Shown piece by piece: positions 11,911 to 23,396 of a DNA stretch of 64,000 nt. Position 1 is the first letter of the stretch. Every line of letters begins with the position of its first letter. The notes under the pieces are model-generated. The model ran no database searches. It saw only the letters and a list, made by a program, of their open reading frames with translations, and was not told the DNA's origin. The DNA is taken from assembly GCA_028554645.1 (NCBI GenBank), contig JAQOOI010000076.1, positions 248,001 to 312,000 of the forward strand. Direction: 5' to 3'. This stretch comes from Omphalotus guepiniiformis. Taxonomy: Eukaryota > Basidiomycota > Agaricomycetes > Agaricales > Omphalotaceae. Both the position numbers and the translations under genes were made by a program.

Positions 11911-12573
11911 CTATTTCTGCCTCGTATTCCTAAACCGCTCTCTCATCTCTTCTGCCGCTCGTTTGGTACCAGCACCTCCGGCCCAGCCTCTGCTTCTCAA
12001 CCAGCCCACTAATTTTGGAGTCAGGCCTGCTGTTAGGCCTACCCTCACAGGTAGAAAGAGGGTTTTGTGAATGGTATAAGCCAAGACGATCATAGCATAC
12101 AGGCCTTCATTCCCGCCTTTAGTGTGGGCGCTCATGACAGGATCTACTTCCTCTCTTCCTGGTTCTGGAGGCTTGGAGCTGATGACTGCAGAAACGGCCT
12201 CCTTGACTGAGGCAGTCACTTGAGCTACGTGCTCAGCGCCTATTACATTGATTGCGGCAAACGCAACTGTAAAGTCGACGACAGAGAGAACAGCGTATAC
12301 ACCCAAGGCATACCAGCCGTATGACTTTATGAGATGCTTGAGACGTTGGGAGAGGGTAGCATCGGCACGAGGAGTAGTTTCGGCGGAAGACTGGGATGAC
12401 GACGAGGAGCTGAGACGAGCAGGAAACTGAGAAAAGAGACGAGAATGAGAATGTCTAGGAGTATTAGTGAGTGAAGATACAGGCTGTCTGAAGCGAGAAA
12501 CAGGAAGTAAAGGAGCAGTGACACGAGGAACGAATGCCCTCAGCAAAGGAAATCGTAGAAAGAGACGAGACAT
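11911..12573 (-). CDS. DUF1279-domain mitochondrial membrane protein (FAM210/Nat2-like)
   Basis: Single exon, 220 aa. The first 55 residues are Arg/Ser-rich without acids and look like a mitochondrial presequence. The DUF1279 core follows: LKHLIKSYGWYALGVYAVLS, then VDFTVAFAAINVIGAEHV. A second hydrophobic block (YAMIVLAYTIHKTLFLPVRV) leads to TAGLTPKLVGWLRSRGW and a charged tail. This is the architecture of fungal FAM210-type proteins. The molecular role is not settled. Head-to-head with SPE2 across 86 bp. Confidence 0.82.
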   Translation of the reverse strand: MSRLFLRFPLLRAFVPRVTAPLLPVSRFRQPVSSLTNTPRHSHSRLFSQFPARLSSSSSSQSSAETTPRADATLSQRLKHLIKSYGWYALGVYAVLSVVDFTVAFAAINVIGAEHVAQVTASVKEAVSAVISSKPPEPGREEVDPVMSAHTKGGNEGLYAMIVLAYTIHKTLFLPVRVGLTAGLTPKLVGWLRSRGWAGGAGTKRAAEEMRERFRNTRQK

Positions 12574-12659
12574 GGGTCACTACACCAACGTGATCACTTT
12601 CCAAAAATTTCTTGATCTCCTAGTCGATCACCAACATCTGCCCTTTTCGATAAATCATC

Positions 12660-14055
12660 ATGTCACAGCAACAGTCTGCTTCTGCTCCTTTTGAAGGCCC
12701 AGAGAAGCTCTTGGAAATCTGGTTCGTTCCTTCTGCAGCTGCTGTCCCCGATGCTGCTTCTCCGGAGCATGGCAGAACCGGTCTTCGAAAGATTCCTTCC
12801 GTGGTATGGGAGGAAATGCTCAGTATCGTTCAATGCAAGGTACTCAGTGTAGTATCCGGCTCTCAGATCGACGCTTATCTTCTTAGGTCTGTAATTTCTT
12901 TTATCTCTTCCCAACCGAGTTAACAACACTTTTTGTAGCGAATCTTCATTGTTTGTTTCCCCACACCGATTAATTCTCAAAACCTGCGGCACAACACTCA
13001 ATCTGCTTGGTCTGCCTAGAATCCTTGAGATCGCCGCTACCCATGCCAATTTGACTTCTGTCTATCAATGTTTCTATTCTCGCAAGTCATTTATGTTTCC
13101 CGAACGCCAGCTAGGTCCCCATCGTGACTGGTCCCAGGAAGTCCAATTTCTGGACAATATTTTTCAAAATGGTTCTGCTTACAGTGTGGGCAAAGTCAAT
13201 GGTGATCATTGGTTGCTCTACATGACAGGCCAAAGTGAGGACCCCCGCCCCGTTCTGCCAATCTCCATACCATTACCCATAGAAGATACCTTCCCGGACT
13301 ATACCATCGAGATTTTAATGAGTGATCTTTCACCCCGCGCGCGCGCCCCCTTTTTTACTTCTTCCGAAGCTTCCGAATCTCCTTCCAGCCATGCACAATT
13401 CCTTTCGACCTCTCTAGGTATTATGGACATATTTCCTGCTCACCTTACCACTCTAGACGCTTATTCATTCTCTCCATGTGGTTATTCTTCCAATGCTCTC
13501 ATCAGGTGGGGCGAGGACCCTTTCTATGTCACCTCATCGTCCGCGGCGCCACCCTCTGGAGCTGCTACCACCAACGGTATCGCCCATCCTGGGGAAGGGT
13601 ATTGCACCATTCACGTAACACCCGAGGACGGATGGTCCTACGCTAGCTTTGAATGCAACATTCCCTTACCACCGACACACTCTTCTCCAGCACCTCCGGA
13701 TGCTAAAACCATGCCTGACTTGAAGACGCTAATCCAACGAGTCGTATCCATCTTCCAGCCGGGCCGACTTTCGCTCACGCTTTTCATCTCGAGCGAAGAC
13801 AACGAGTCAGACGATTCCGGCGAAAGCCCGGTTGAAGCAGCACAACGAGCTTTCAGAGCCGCGCTGCTTGAACCAATGGTAGAGCAGGTCATTGCCGAAG
13901 GTGTAACAAAAGAATGTGCAGCTGGCACTGACCCGGAAACCCCGGGGTCAGAAGTTGTCAGAAAATACCGCAGAACTGACAAGATTAACTATGAATTCGG
14001 TGGATACGACCTCGCATTTGCGAGCTTCGAATTGTATGATGACCCCCACAAATGA
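12660..14055 (+). CDS. SPE2: S-adenosylmethionine decarboxylase proenzyme
   Basis: Two exons (12660-12886, 12939-14055) give 447 aa. The enzyme makes decarboxylated AdoMet for spermidine and spermine synthesis. It self-cleaves at Glu-Ser to form a pyruvoyl cofactor; here LLSESSLFVSPHRLILKTC places the cut between Glu77 and Ser78. FEGPEKLLEIWF at residue 11 is the family N-terminal signature. KTCGTT holds the conserved Cys, and the later GYCTIHVTPEDGWSYASFE block holds the conserved His. An acidic Glu/Asp/Ser insertion lies near the C-terminus. The single intron splits the Ser codon just before the cleaved Glu. The 5' gap has no upstream ATG, so no uORF is visible. Confidence 0.96.
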
Positions 14056-14141
14056 CAATTCTTGTTGTGCTCTGCGCGTGAGCTGAAATCATATATATAG
14101 ACTATAAAGGATTATAAAGATATACAGTACTACATCAACAA

Positions 14142-15685
14142 TCACCTCAAGGTCTGCGAGAAGACATCCTGTTTTTTTCCGGAACGGCAGAGGGGGCACA
14201 GCCGGACAAACATGTCAGCCATTGGCCATGTTATAGAGGCCTAAATGTTGAATAGGTGGCCATTAGAAGAAAACCTATAGGTCGTGAAACAATAACTCAC
14301 AAAACCTAGCCCTCTTATCTCTTCGACCACAGCAGAGGGATCGTCGTGCTCGCGGTGTGCATAGGCGAGAATGTCATACAACTGGTTACGGACAGGTAAC
14401 CGGTCAAACGCGGAGACTTGAGGAAGGTTAGTCTCGTCGCCGTAGGTAAACTTGTCGGGATTAGATTGATATTTCATGAGAGCAGCGTTTAAATTATCAG
14501 GAATGGGGTCCCGAGGTATGAGAATGAGATTACACGTCGGCGATCCGAGTACAAGCCGATGCGAGGACATCCACGTACGCAGATGAATGGATGTGTCTGG
14601 GGACACTTCTGCGCCCGAAAGAAATCGGGCGACTGTTGCATATGCGTGAGAATTGAGACATGCAGTCTCCTGCATCTCGGGCATTAGGATTTTTAAAAAT
14701 GCCTCGAGACTGGCGATGAATGCCTTTCTGTCTGGCATTTCCGCTGCATTCATTGCCGCCACTCGGCGGACAATAACCGCGGGCAAGGGCGCAAATCCTG
14801 GGTGAGACCAGACGGTATCGACCAAATTTTCTGAGATGACGGCAACCTGGTCCAGAGACCGAGTGGAAGCTGACGCAGAGGGTGCGCGCGAGGAGGATGA
14901 GGGAGACGAGGTCCCATCCTTGTCAGTCATTACCATTGCGGAGTGGCTGCGAAGCGAGCCCATAGATTTGGTCATCGAAACAGCTTCTGGCCGCAGAACC
15001 AGATCCGATTTCGTAGAACTTTCTGCATCTTCGGAGGTTGACTCTAGGCTAGGTAAGTGGGAGTTCAGCGCCTCCTCTTTCACACTGCTCAAGTCGTCTA
15101 ACGAAACATCCGCAAAGCGAATGTCTTCGTCAGCATCTTCATTGGACATGTCGATACCATCACTTTTTCTCCGCCGTCTAGGCCGATACATGCACTTGGA
15201 CGGAATACCTTGTGACTGACATTGGTTGCAGGCAGGTGAATCTCGATCGCACTTGAAAATCCAGCTTAAGCATGTACCACCTATAGCATGAACATGCCGT
15301 ACCTTGAGATTCTTTTTCTGGCACAGCACACACCTAGGAATACCTCTGTGTGAATGTGCAGGCACCGTATAGCTACACTCTTTTCCTGAGCAGTTGCTAC
15401 AAGTAGGAACAGCTCTGTCGCACTTTAACGATGTCAAATTATTCCTCCGGCAAGAAAAAAGAGATGACACCAACTTTTAGATTCCTGGTGCGGCAATAAT
15501 CACACCTAGATTATTTTAATTGATCAGCCTTTTACGGTTATAAACTGGTTAGTCTTTAGTTTGCTGTCAAACCTGAGTTTGCGCCTGTGTCCTGTCCAAT
15601 GTGACTGCCGTGTTAGGTGTATCTTCGGGTTGGGTATTCGAATAGTGAGCTGGTAATCCTTAGCGGTTTCAGCTGATGTGTCCAT
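14142..15685 (-). CDS. Putative transcription regulator with two tandem Zn2Cys6 clusters
   Basis: Five exons (15685-15573, 15505-15475, 15422-15303, 15251-14301, 14240-14142) give 437 aa. Two consecutive C6 clusters are visible: RCDYCRTRNLKCDRAVPTC with SNCSGKECSY, and RCVLCQKKNLKCDRDSPAC with NQCQSQGIPSKC, followed by a basic RPRRRRK. Each cluster is cut by a phase-0 intron at the same place, between NLK and CDR. A Ser/Thr/acidic linker follows, then a helical region and a C-terminal CPLCRSGKK motif. The last exon is inferred: it uses a 60-nt intron and extends the shorter frame that stops at 14241. Tandem C6 clusters recur in Agaricomycete proteins of unknown targets. Confidence 0.68.
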
Positions 15686-16433
15686 TTCAGGGCAACGTCG
15701 ATGTTGATCAATCAAGCGCAGAATTACCACAGAAGATCGGGGCGATATGTCGTGTTGTTTTCGTGCTATCACCCTGTTCAAATTTTTGTCAGTGTCTAAA
15801 ATAAATAATGGCAAGAGAATATTCACAACCCTCACTCTTGAGCCTGAGATTAATGGTAGAAGAAGTATAGGTTCTTCCGTCATCATACTAATGTCCGAAG
15901 AGCAGGCGCGCCGTTACTAAAAGCCGCAGTCGAACTCCGGCCGGCAACTTGTCTTTTCGTTCTACTACTTTATTGAATTGAACCCCGAATCCACAGAAGA
16001 AATAACTTCCATCTCCTTCACCTACTGGGTGGTTCAAAATCGTATGCCGTGTCACCGTCCTTGTTCAAGCCAGCCTTGCTCCGATATCAAGACTTGGAAG
16101 ACTAGTAACTTCAAACTTTGTCTCCCAGCCGGATGGCGAAAAACTGGCAGCAACAATGGTTGAAACGTCCCTCAATTATTCTCTGAACTAGTTGGCCGAA
16201 GTACGCGGGAACTTCAATTTATGATGACTTCTTGGATCAATTAGCGTGTAGGCACACACTGAGTAGCGATATGAACGATGGAATTATTGGCTCACCACCG
16301 CGTGGGCTTTTGCAAGAAATATATCACAAGTAACCATGCATAGTGGCCAATTACAGTCATGGGTATGTTATAAAAGAGCGTCACTTGGGTACTCCTGCTT
16401 CACACCCTTGCTACTGCTACCTCAGTAAGAAAG
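15686..16433. other. Intergenic region
   Basis: About 750 bp between the Zn2Cys6 gene (minus) and the secreted-protein gene (plus), presumably carrying both promoters. Only short frames without recognisable content are present. A TATA/CCAAT pair near the right end is listed separately. Confidence 0.4.
16347..16376 (+). promoter_or_regulatory. CCAAT box and TATA box of the secreted-protein gene
   Basis: CCAAT at 16347-16351 and TATAAAAG at 16369-16376, 58 bp before the ATG at 16434. A strict TATA box at this distance suggests regulated expression. The CCAAT core is the target of the Hap complex, whose Hap2 subunit is encoded at 39842-40660. Binding is an inference. Confidence 0.5.
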
Positions 16434-17652
16434 ATGTACGCACCTGCACTCCTCGTATCCTTTATGGTTCAGGCTGCAAGTGCTTTGCCTCGTCTGTCAG
16501 AGCGTTCCGTAGCCTATTACGACCCTTCCGCAGGAGGAGGCTCCATGCTGACTGACGGTAAGTCTTTTGAAAGCACTAGTAGTGGAACTTATTTTTGCTT
16601 ATGACTCTATCTACTTAGCTGGTAGCGGAGGAGAGCCGCTTAACGTATGCCTTTCCTTGATCGTTTTTGACCGGCCGTTATACAAAACTACGCTACATAG
16701 GTGATCATCTCCGGTTTAAGCTCTCCTGAGGTGTTATCAGACGACGGTTTCTTGAATTTTGCGAAGTCTCTCGGATTGTGGGTATCACATTTTTGGTGGT
16801 AACTTTGATATTTACTACACGTTAGCTCTGACGAGTGTCTGGATCTTCACCTTGGTGATCCTCAAACTGCAAATCTAGGGGATGGAAATGGCTGGGTAGA
16901 CCAGACGGTGCAACGACTCCCTTCTTTTTTCGACAAAGAGTCTAACGTTGATCGCCCTATCCATACTTAGACTGAACTGCGTCAGGATTATGGCAGCTCG
17001 GTACTAGGTACCTGTCTGGAGAGCTTGATCGGAGGCAACCATCTGCGGTAAAGTTGAAAGTTCTTTCTAATACTTGGTGTCCTGAAGCTTTCCTTAGCAT
17101 GTTCCGTCAGGACGGTGCCAACGCGGACAGTGGTGCACTTTTCCTTGCGTAAGTAAAAGCTGTCCCTACCTCGCATCTCTGAAACTAACTGTTTCTTTCA
17201 GTGTCTCAAAGGAAGAGGTATTTTTTTTTGCTGGCTATACTCGTCCATTGGAACTCAGTTGATGGATTTTTAGAACGTCCTCGACCATCACACTATAGCG
17301 GCGGATGGTTACGATGTTGGTACGGAAGAGAGTCACCTATGTTTTTGACTCTGCTAATTTACATTTAATAAAGGGCGCAACAACCTGGTAAAAGCCGCGG
17401 TTGGAACGACCAGCTTTTCAGGCGTATCTTACACCACTTCTGCGGAGAACGTCACTGATCTGCTGGCTGCAGGATCTGATGGGTGAGCTACGCATTTAGT
17501 CGTTATGCGTCCGATATCTGATAGATATGGCTCTCAAGAATTAACCATGGTATGCGCAGGCTGCTATCCTCCCTTCGATGCACTCATACCTTCTTTCAAT
17601 AGATATTGCCCAAGATGGCGTGGTAACCCTGTTGACCGTTACAGTCAACTAA
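16434..17652 (+). CDS. Secreted protein of an unnamed Agaricomycete family, 11 exons
   Basis: Exons 16434-16557, 16619-16644, 16701-16777, 16826-16907, 16971-17047, 17098-17148, 17202-17217, 17274-17319, 17374-17482, 17539-17549 and 17603-17652 sum to 669 nt, 222 aa. A signal peptide is clear (MYAPALLVSFMVQAASALP). The mature part has AYYDPSAGGGSMLTDAGSGG, VIISGLSSPEVLSD, LHLGDPQTANLGDGNGW, TCLESLIGGNHLR, DGANADSGALFLAVSKEE and GVVTLLTVTVN. I recall similar proteins as common secreted orphans in mushrooms; their function is unknown to me. No catalytic motif is evident. Exon 10 is only 11 nt. The frame closes exactly over ten introns, so it is likely functional. Confidence 0.7.
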
Positions 17653-17865
17653 CTTATACCTTAAATCTATGACATGAATTGCGGCTTGACTTGAGCGTTA
17701 CATTATCCTAATACGATATTCATTTTTCTGTCGAATGTGCATCGTATCCAACAAATTAGTCCTGATTATGAAGACAGCATGTCAGTCATGACAACAAACA
17801 GCCAACATTACAGTAAAAGTAGTCAGGGTATATGATCCATAATCAATCTTATGACTAGATTCTAG

Positions 17866-19130
17866 CTATGTATTCAAGCCAACACACACGTTGACCCACC
17901 CATCCGCTCCAGCTAAGCAAGCCCCGAGCCAGGCCATCTCGGACTCTAGAGGAGCAACGATGCCTTGTATCAAGGCGTAGGCGGGCTGAGATACTGGGGG
18001 AGGCCGAGGATGTGGATTGGTCCGCGAAGGAGGGGGAGCAGGAGGCCGAGGAGGAAAAAGAAGCGGTATGTGGTCCGTTAAGTAATGCGATAGCGTGCGC
18101 GGAGTATCTGCAACTATCATGAGTAACAAGTAAAACAAGGGAGAGAGAGATTGAGACATACTGTCTTCCAGGGTTGGTGGTACTAGATCCTGAATGACAG
18201 GACCATCAGGAAGATATAGGCGGACAGGTACACTTCTAACGTTGTATGCTCCATCTCGTTCAGAAGGGCCTGCTGGATCTGCGGAAGGAGGACGGTTCAC
18301 CATTGACGCAGAAGATGGCGGCGGGCCGGGTGATTGAGCACGAGTAGGAGCAGTCGTAGGTGTTACTTTCGAAGCAACACGCCAATAATCATCGAAATTA
18401 TCTTTTTGGGAATTCAATTGAATGCGTAAGAGTAAGCAGACGTCACGTATGCTCTTTTATGCCCTCCCAGATGCCATCCTGATCCTGCTGTCTGAGGCCG
18501 GTCATCCGTTTCGTGCTGCCCCATCGTATGAAATCTGCTTCTTTCAGTTGACCCATGAATGCTTGCTTGCATGCCTCCGGGCTGGGGGATAACAGGAGTT
18601 TATCATTCGGGGGTGACGCAAGATGTAAGATGAGACGAAGAGGGGTGACAGCGGAAGAGGAACGAGAAGTAGATGGTTTGAGAGAGGTAGATATGGTATG
18701 ATTATCGTAAATCAGACCTATTGGCCAGTGCCTGTAAACGTCAAATAAAAGATAAGTACGGTGAGCTTCCAGACGTGAAGGAGCAGATACACCATTTCAA
18801 AAGCGTTCCTTCTACACTCTCAAACCACCATTCTTCGTCCTTGAGATCTTTTGCTGCGGCCTCGTCGAACACCAAGTCCATGAAAAACTTGCGTATCTCT
18901 GGCATCAATAGCGGAAGATATGCGACTCGTGGAGCCTGAATATAGTAACACTCTAGATTTCGGTCAGAGTTGGCGGGCAACTCCTTGGGATCTACACGAA
19001 TTTCAAGAGGGACTGTTCCATCCCAAGTCAGACGGCGAAAAAGGGTGGTATGATAGTCTGTAACACGATCCCTATTAGAGTAGTTTGCAGCAGGAGAATG
19101 ATGATGTCGAGTAGTGCCATAGGTCGACAT
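17866..19130 (-). CDS. ATG5: Autophagy protein 5
   Basis: Atg5 is conjugated to Atg12, binds Atg16 and drives Atg8 lipidation. Recognised by LFRRLTWDGTVPLEIRVDP, AYLPLLMPEIRKFFM, DEEWWFESVEGTLLKWHWPI, QLKEADFIRWGSTKRMTGLR, FDDYWRVASKVTP, SVPVRLYLPDGPVIQDLVPP and the C-terminal half QGIVAPLESEMAWLGACLAG. Exons 19130-18793, 18731-18451, 18401-18162 and 18107-17866 give 366 aa; an upstream ATG at 19154 would add 8 residues. The second intron (18450-18402, 49 nt) is odd: the only phase-correct borders are AT...AG (ATACGT donor). The nearby GT donor, two bases on, puts a stop after the junction. With AT-AG the junction reads KEHNFDDYW, the expected sequence. Confidence 0.9.
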
Positions 19131-19323
19131 GACAGACGAAGAGAAGGCAGACACACCAGAGTTGAACGGAAACTACTTTGAAAATGCTGATCAGAGGAGG
19201 TCATGTGATTATCACGTGGATGCAACGAGGTGCGTTGAAGTGTTTCGCGTCACACGAAATCTGTTTTTGTTTCGCTCTCAAGTAAAACCACATCTCCTAC
19301 TTCCTTTCTTTTCTTGTTTCTCC

Positions 19324-21295
19324 ATGGCCACCACCATCAACCGCTATCCTCTTTCTCAGCGCTTTCTTCGTCAGCCTTCTGTTCCTTCGCCAAATCACTC
19401 AGCGAGAACAGTGTCTGGCACTAAGCGTCCTAGATCTCCTGGTATCTCTACCGAAGAGCAATCAGGATATGGCTCTTCAAAGCGTGCTAGAGCGGCTGCA
19501 TCAGCATCTGCAACCACAGCGACACCCACCTCCAAACGATCTCGAACTGACAGGAAGCAGCAGGAGGCCGAGTTCAGAGAGAAATATTGCCGCCTGATGC
19601 CTACATGGGTGTTCCATTTCTCAGAGATAGGAGATGACGAGCTGGTAAAAGCAATGACTCGAAGGCTAGTAGAACTTGGATCGGTGCGATACGAATGTCT
19701 CTTTCCATGACATATCTGTTCACACAATACCTAGACGGTCGACGATTTCTTCTCCATAGATATCACTCATTTCATCTGCAGAGACTCTAATCTGCCCTCC
19801 AAATTGGTTGACGGCGTTGCAGATAAAGAGAATCGTTCAACCGGCCTTGTCAATTCGACTAAACTCAAGAGAAGTCCCTCGAAGCAGACTTTACAGTAAG
19901 TTCTGTGCTGGAACAACATACGTATATGTGCAATTGATCCCCCGTTCCAGTACTACTGAGGGTCAGGATCCCCTCAGTACTGCCAGATGTTTTAACAAAA
20001 AGATCTGGGACATCAAGAAATTAGACAGCGTCCTTTCTCGTTGCCTGCTTCAGCCTCTTCTTCTCAATTCCGCCGGAACTCTCATTTCTAGACCGGTTCA
20101 CTCTGCACCAAATACCAAGACTGGTACTTCTTCCCACTCTCTTACCAAACTCTTGCAGTCGGAGAAGCTTCATGGAACCACTGAGCGCGATCCGACTCAG
20201 AAGCGGCGCGATTATACCTACTTTTCGCGTGGAAGCTATTTTGTCTTGGTAGAGGATATGCGTCAAGAGCTGGCTACCATTGCAGTGCAAGAGTACTCCG
20301 CACCGAAACGAGATTCAGGCAAAACACCGTGGCCTGTTTTGTATTGTCATCCCAAGTCAAGGGGACCATTCATTCAGTTCGACGAAAGAGAGAGAAAGCG
20401 CTGGGAGAAGACTCGACAAATGGAGCAGGAAGAGAAGAATGAACAGGAACAGGATCGCCGGAGGAAGATGAAGCGTTTCGAAGAGGCGTTGCGGCGAAAG
20501 CGAGAAGCCGTCCAGAATGGTGTGCAGAAGGGTGGCGATCTAAGACGTTCCGTCTCCATGAATAACCTGCGGCGTCGGGAGACAGTCGAAGATAATATTT
20601 TCATAGATTTCGACGGTGATGGCTGCGATATCGGGTCGGCTAACGCGTCCGGTTATCTTGCGTCTGGCAATGGAGGTTATGTCGCTGCGTCTGGCAATAG
20701 TGTACATATCACTTCCACAACCGGTACCACCTCTGCTGCTGGTTACTCCTTTGGCAGAAAGAGCCAATTACCTCCGAGCTTACGAGCAATCGCCAATCAG
20801 GAGATTGTGACTTCCCGTAAGACGGGCAGAGGAACCTTCGTCCAAAAGGGGGGTGAAATGGGACCACCTCTCGCCGTGCCTGAAAATCAGCGTGTTCTTC
20901 GAAAGAGCAAGAGCACAAACACACTCAGGCTTGGTAAGAGAGAAGAGGGCTCTAAGCCTGGGTATTGTGAAAGTTGTCGTGTCAAATTTGAGGATTTCAA
21001 GCAGGTCAGCTGGTGTCATTTACTTTCGAATTTAGGCCCTGTTCTTATTTCCTTCTTGTAGCATATCGTTAGCAGCAGACATAGAAAGTTCGCTATGAAT
21101 GACGCTAATTTCTCACAGCTCGATTATGTGCTTGACAGAGTTAGACGAACGACTGTCCAAGAAATTCAAAACGAGCGGAATGGGACACATTTTGACAAGT
21201 ATACGGGGTTGAGCGAACAAAGAGATTCGGAGGATGAGTCTAACGACTTCTTCCTGCAGAAATATGTGAACGACAGTGACATTGACATGTGTTAG
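19324..21295 (+). CDS. DBF4: Dbf4/Dfp1 regulatory subunit of the Cdc7 (DDK) kinase
   Basis: Four exons (19324-19683, 19735-19895, 19951-21004, 21062-21295) give 602 aa. Dbf4 activates Cdc7 kinase at replication origins. The three family motifs are seen in order. Motif N lies in the BRCT-like region (FREKYCRLMPTWVFHFSEIG, DDFFSIDITHFICRDSN). Motif M is around RDYTYFSRGSYFVLVEDMRQ and WPVLYCHPKSRGPF. Motif C is the C-x2-C...H-x5-H zinc finger (PGYCESCRVKFEDFKQHIVS, then SRHRKFA), split by the last intron. Between M and C is a strongly basic coiled coil. The frame is open upstream to 19129, but MATTINRYP at 19324 is the first plausible start. Confidence 0.92.
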
Positions 21296-21436
21296 CTACA
21301 GTTTCTCGGCATTTGTATTGTATACATAGCATATTCTTCTCCCACATCCAGCATACTTGTCGGACATTCACACCTAGCACGATACCACGTAGGTCAAGAC
21401 ATTCGATACGATTGATTCAAATGATTGTAATAAAGG

Positions 21437-23175
21437 TTAGATGTCGTATTTCACGGTTTGCCCTCCACCACCTCGTTCAATCTTCAGTAATCTTTTCGCA
21501 ACACAACCATACAACACCCTGGAATGACTAGAGACCATTGCTGCACTTCCGCTCGTACTGGCTTTTGCCGTGAGCAATTCTTTAACCTTACCCAGCGACA
21601 GTGACAGACTATCTGAATAAAGAAGAGAGAGTAAAAGATGAGCAGTGAGTATCTGTTGGGCAGTAGGTTGAGCTGCAGTGCCTCCATTCGCGGTTGATAT
21701 CGACTGAGTCGGTGAAGCTGGCGTAGGTATGAGAGATGACAACGATTGCAGATGAGCACTTGACACCAAGAATATCAGATATCTTCAATGTTGAGAAAAT
21801 TGCAGAGCCTCCTCACATTGTAGCCTTTGCCGCCGGAGGCTTGTTATTTGAGGTGTTGAAGGTGTTACCAGGCATGATGAGGTCACCTGCGGTGCTCCAT
21901 ATCTTTGCCTGAACAAAGTAGGTATTAGATAGCATCTGCTAAAATATCTTCAAACACTCACCACTATTCGTTCAATCTCTACATTTATGCGCACTTTCGG
22001 TTTGTTCGTTGCTGATGTATCAGGTTCTGCTAATTGGTATACAGTCTCAGGCTCTGACTGGGACGGAACCTCTGCACTGCTGGGTCGCGATGGAGACGAA
22101 GTTGGCAATATTATTGTCCCGTCTCCAGCCTCCCCTTCCGTCTCCTCCGATACCGAAACTTCGGACATATCAAATGGTGAAGAATCTTGTGTGCTACTCA
22201 GCCGCGCCATTGTTGTACGCGGAGGGGGTATCGGACTCGCTAACGAGGACACCATCGATAGATCGCCGAATTCCGCTTCTTCGTCCATGAGCAGGTTGTC
22301 ACTGAAACGTAGCGCGCGCGCGTTTGTTGCTGGGGTAGACCAAAACTGTTCTTCCACTGGGTCCACAATGGATATTGTAAGAGGTGTGCCAGGATGTGTT
22401 GTTTGGTTAGGAGATGAGGATGATTTGCGCGTTAGAAGTGATTCTTTCTATATGTGACGTGAGATGGGTTGATTAAAAAGTGGCAAAACGAAGACATACT
22501 GCTTTCCGATACTCCTCAATTTTTGCTTGAAGATAATCGATGTGTTGCTGTTCTTCATCTGCTACAGACTTGAGAGACGGTATTTCTGTGAATTGGGGCT
22601 ACTCAAATGTTGCAGGTGTACGTGTCTAGCCATTAGAAAACAGCATACTTGCTTTGAAAGCTCGATCAAAGAGCGTATTCGTTCTCTCGTGCCTTCCAGC
22701 TGCTCCAAAAGCACAGTGACTTGGCTATGAGCACGAGGCATAGGGCGTATATTTTGACTTGAGGATGATGAGTTTGACTGTGAAGTGTGAACGGTCATAA
22801 AACGTACTATCGATCGATGCATTCCATGGCAGCTTGGGCATACACTTCAGGCATGACTTCCTTTGGTTTGAGCAACTCTTCTCTTCGTGTAGCAGGTTTA
22901 CGCAAAGGAGTGGCACCGCGAAATTCGGCACGAGTGATCTCAATATCATTCGTATTTCCTGACTCCCTATCATGTTGATTTGGATTAGACGGAAGCGAGA
23001 TGTTGAATAGACCGAGTTCGGCAGGGTCAATATCACGAATAAGATCACCCAATTCTGCGGTGAGTATCGCGCGCGTGAAAGGGCCAGCTCCTGAAGTTGT
23101 ACATGAAATTGCTGTAGACTTGATAGAACGTGTAACACGAGAGAAACGATCCGCGTAATCTGATAGAGCAGCCAT
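21437..23175 (-). CDS. SPC34: DASH complex Spc34-like protein with a long C-terminal extension
   Basis: Six exons (23175-22808, 22757-22649, 22598-22500, 22447-21962, 21908-21817, 21758-21437) give 491 aa. The N-terminus fits Spc34: GPFTRAILTAELGDLIRDID, FNISLPSN, KPKEVMPEVYAQAAMECIDR, then a coiled coil (VTVLLEQLEGTRERIRSLIE, DYLQAKIEEYRKA). DASH rings couple kinetochores to microtubules. Spc34 could end here, but the frame runs on through good phase-0 introns. The extension contains VDPVEEQFWSTPATNARALR, an acidic Ser-rich stretch, AKIWSTAGDLIMPGNTF and a C-terminal helical block ending RVLYGCVAKRLLKIERGGGG. Whether this is one protein or two fused models cannot be settled here; splice phase supports one gene. 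Confidence 0.72.
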
Positions 23176-23396
23176 ATTCGTCGTCGTTGTAGACGATGAT
23201 GAAGGCGGGAAAGAACGTGGATTTGATGTATATGTGAGTATGTATGCTCGAATTTGACGGCCATCAATTGTATATCACAAGTCTGCTCCCGCTCCTCATC
23301 TGAGTACCCTCCTTCCCCCCCCCACTTTGCCATCCTGGCTCTCTGTCGGTTTTCGTGTCTTCACAGGCAGTTCCTTGCGCAACATTAGCTCGACCG

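Noticed and set aside
19129..19323. In-frame upstream extension of DBF4 (MTDEEKADTPELNG...)
   Set aside because: It overlaps the ATG5 start region, has no family similarity, and MATTINRYP at 19324 is a good start.
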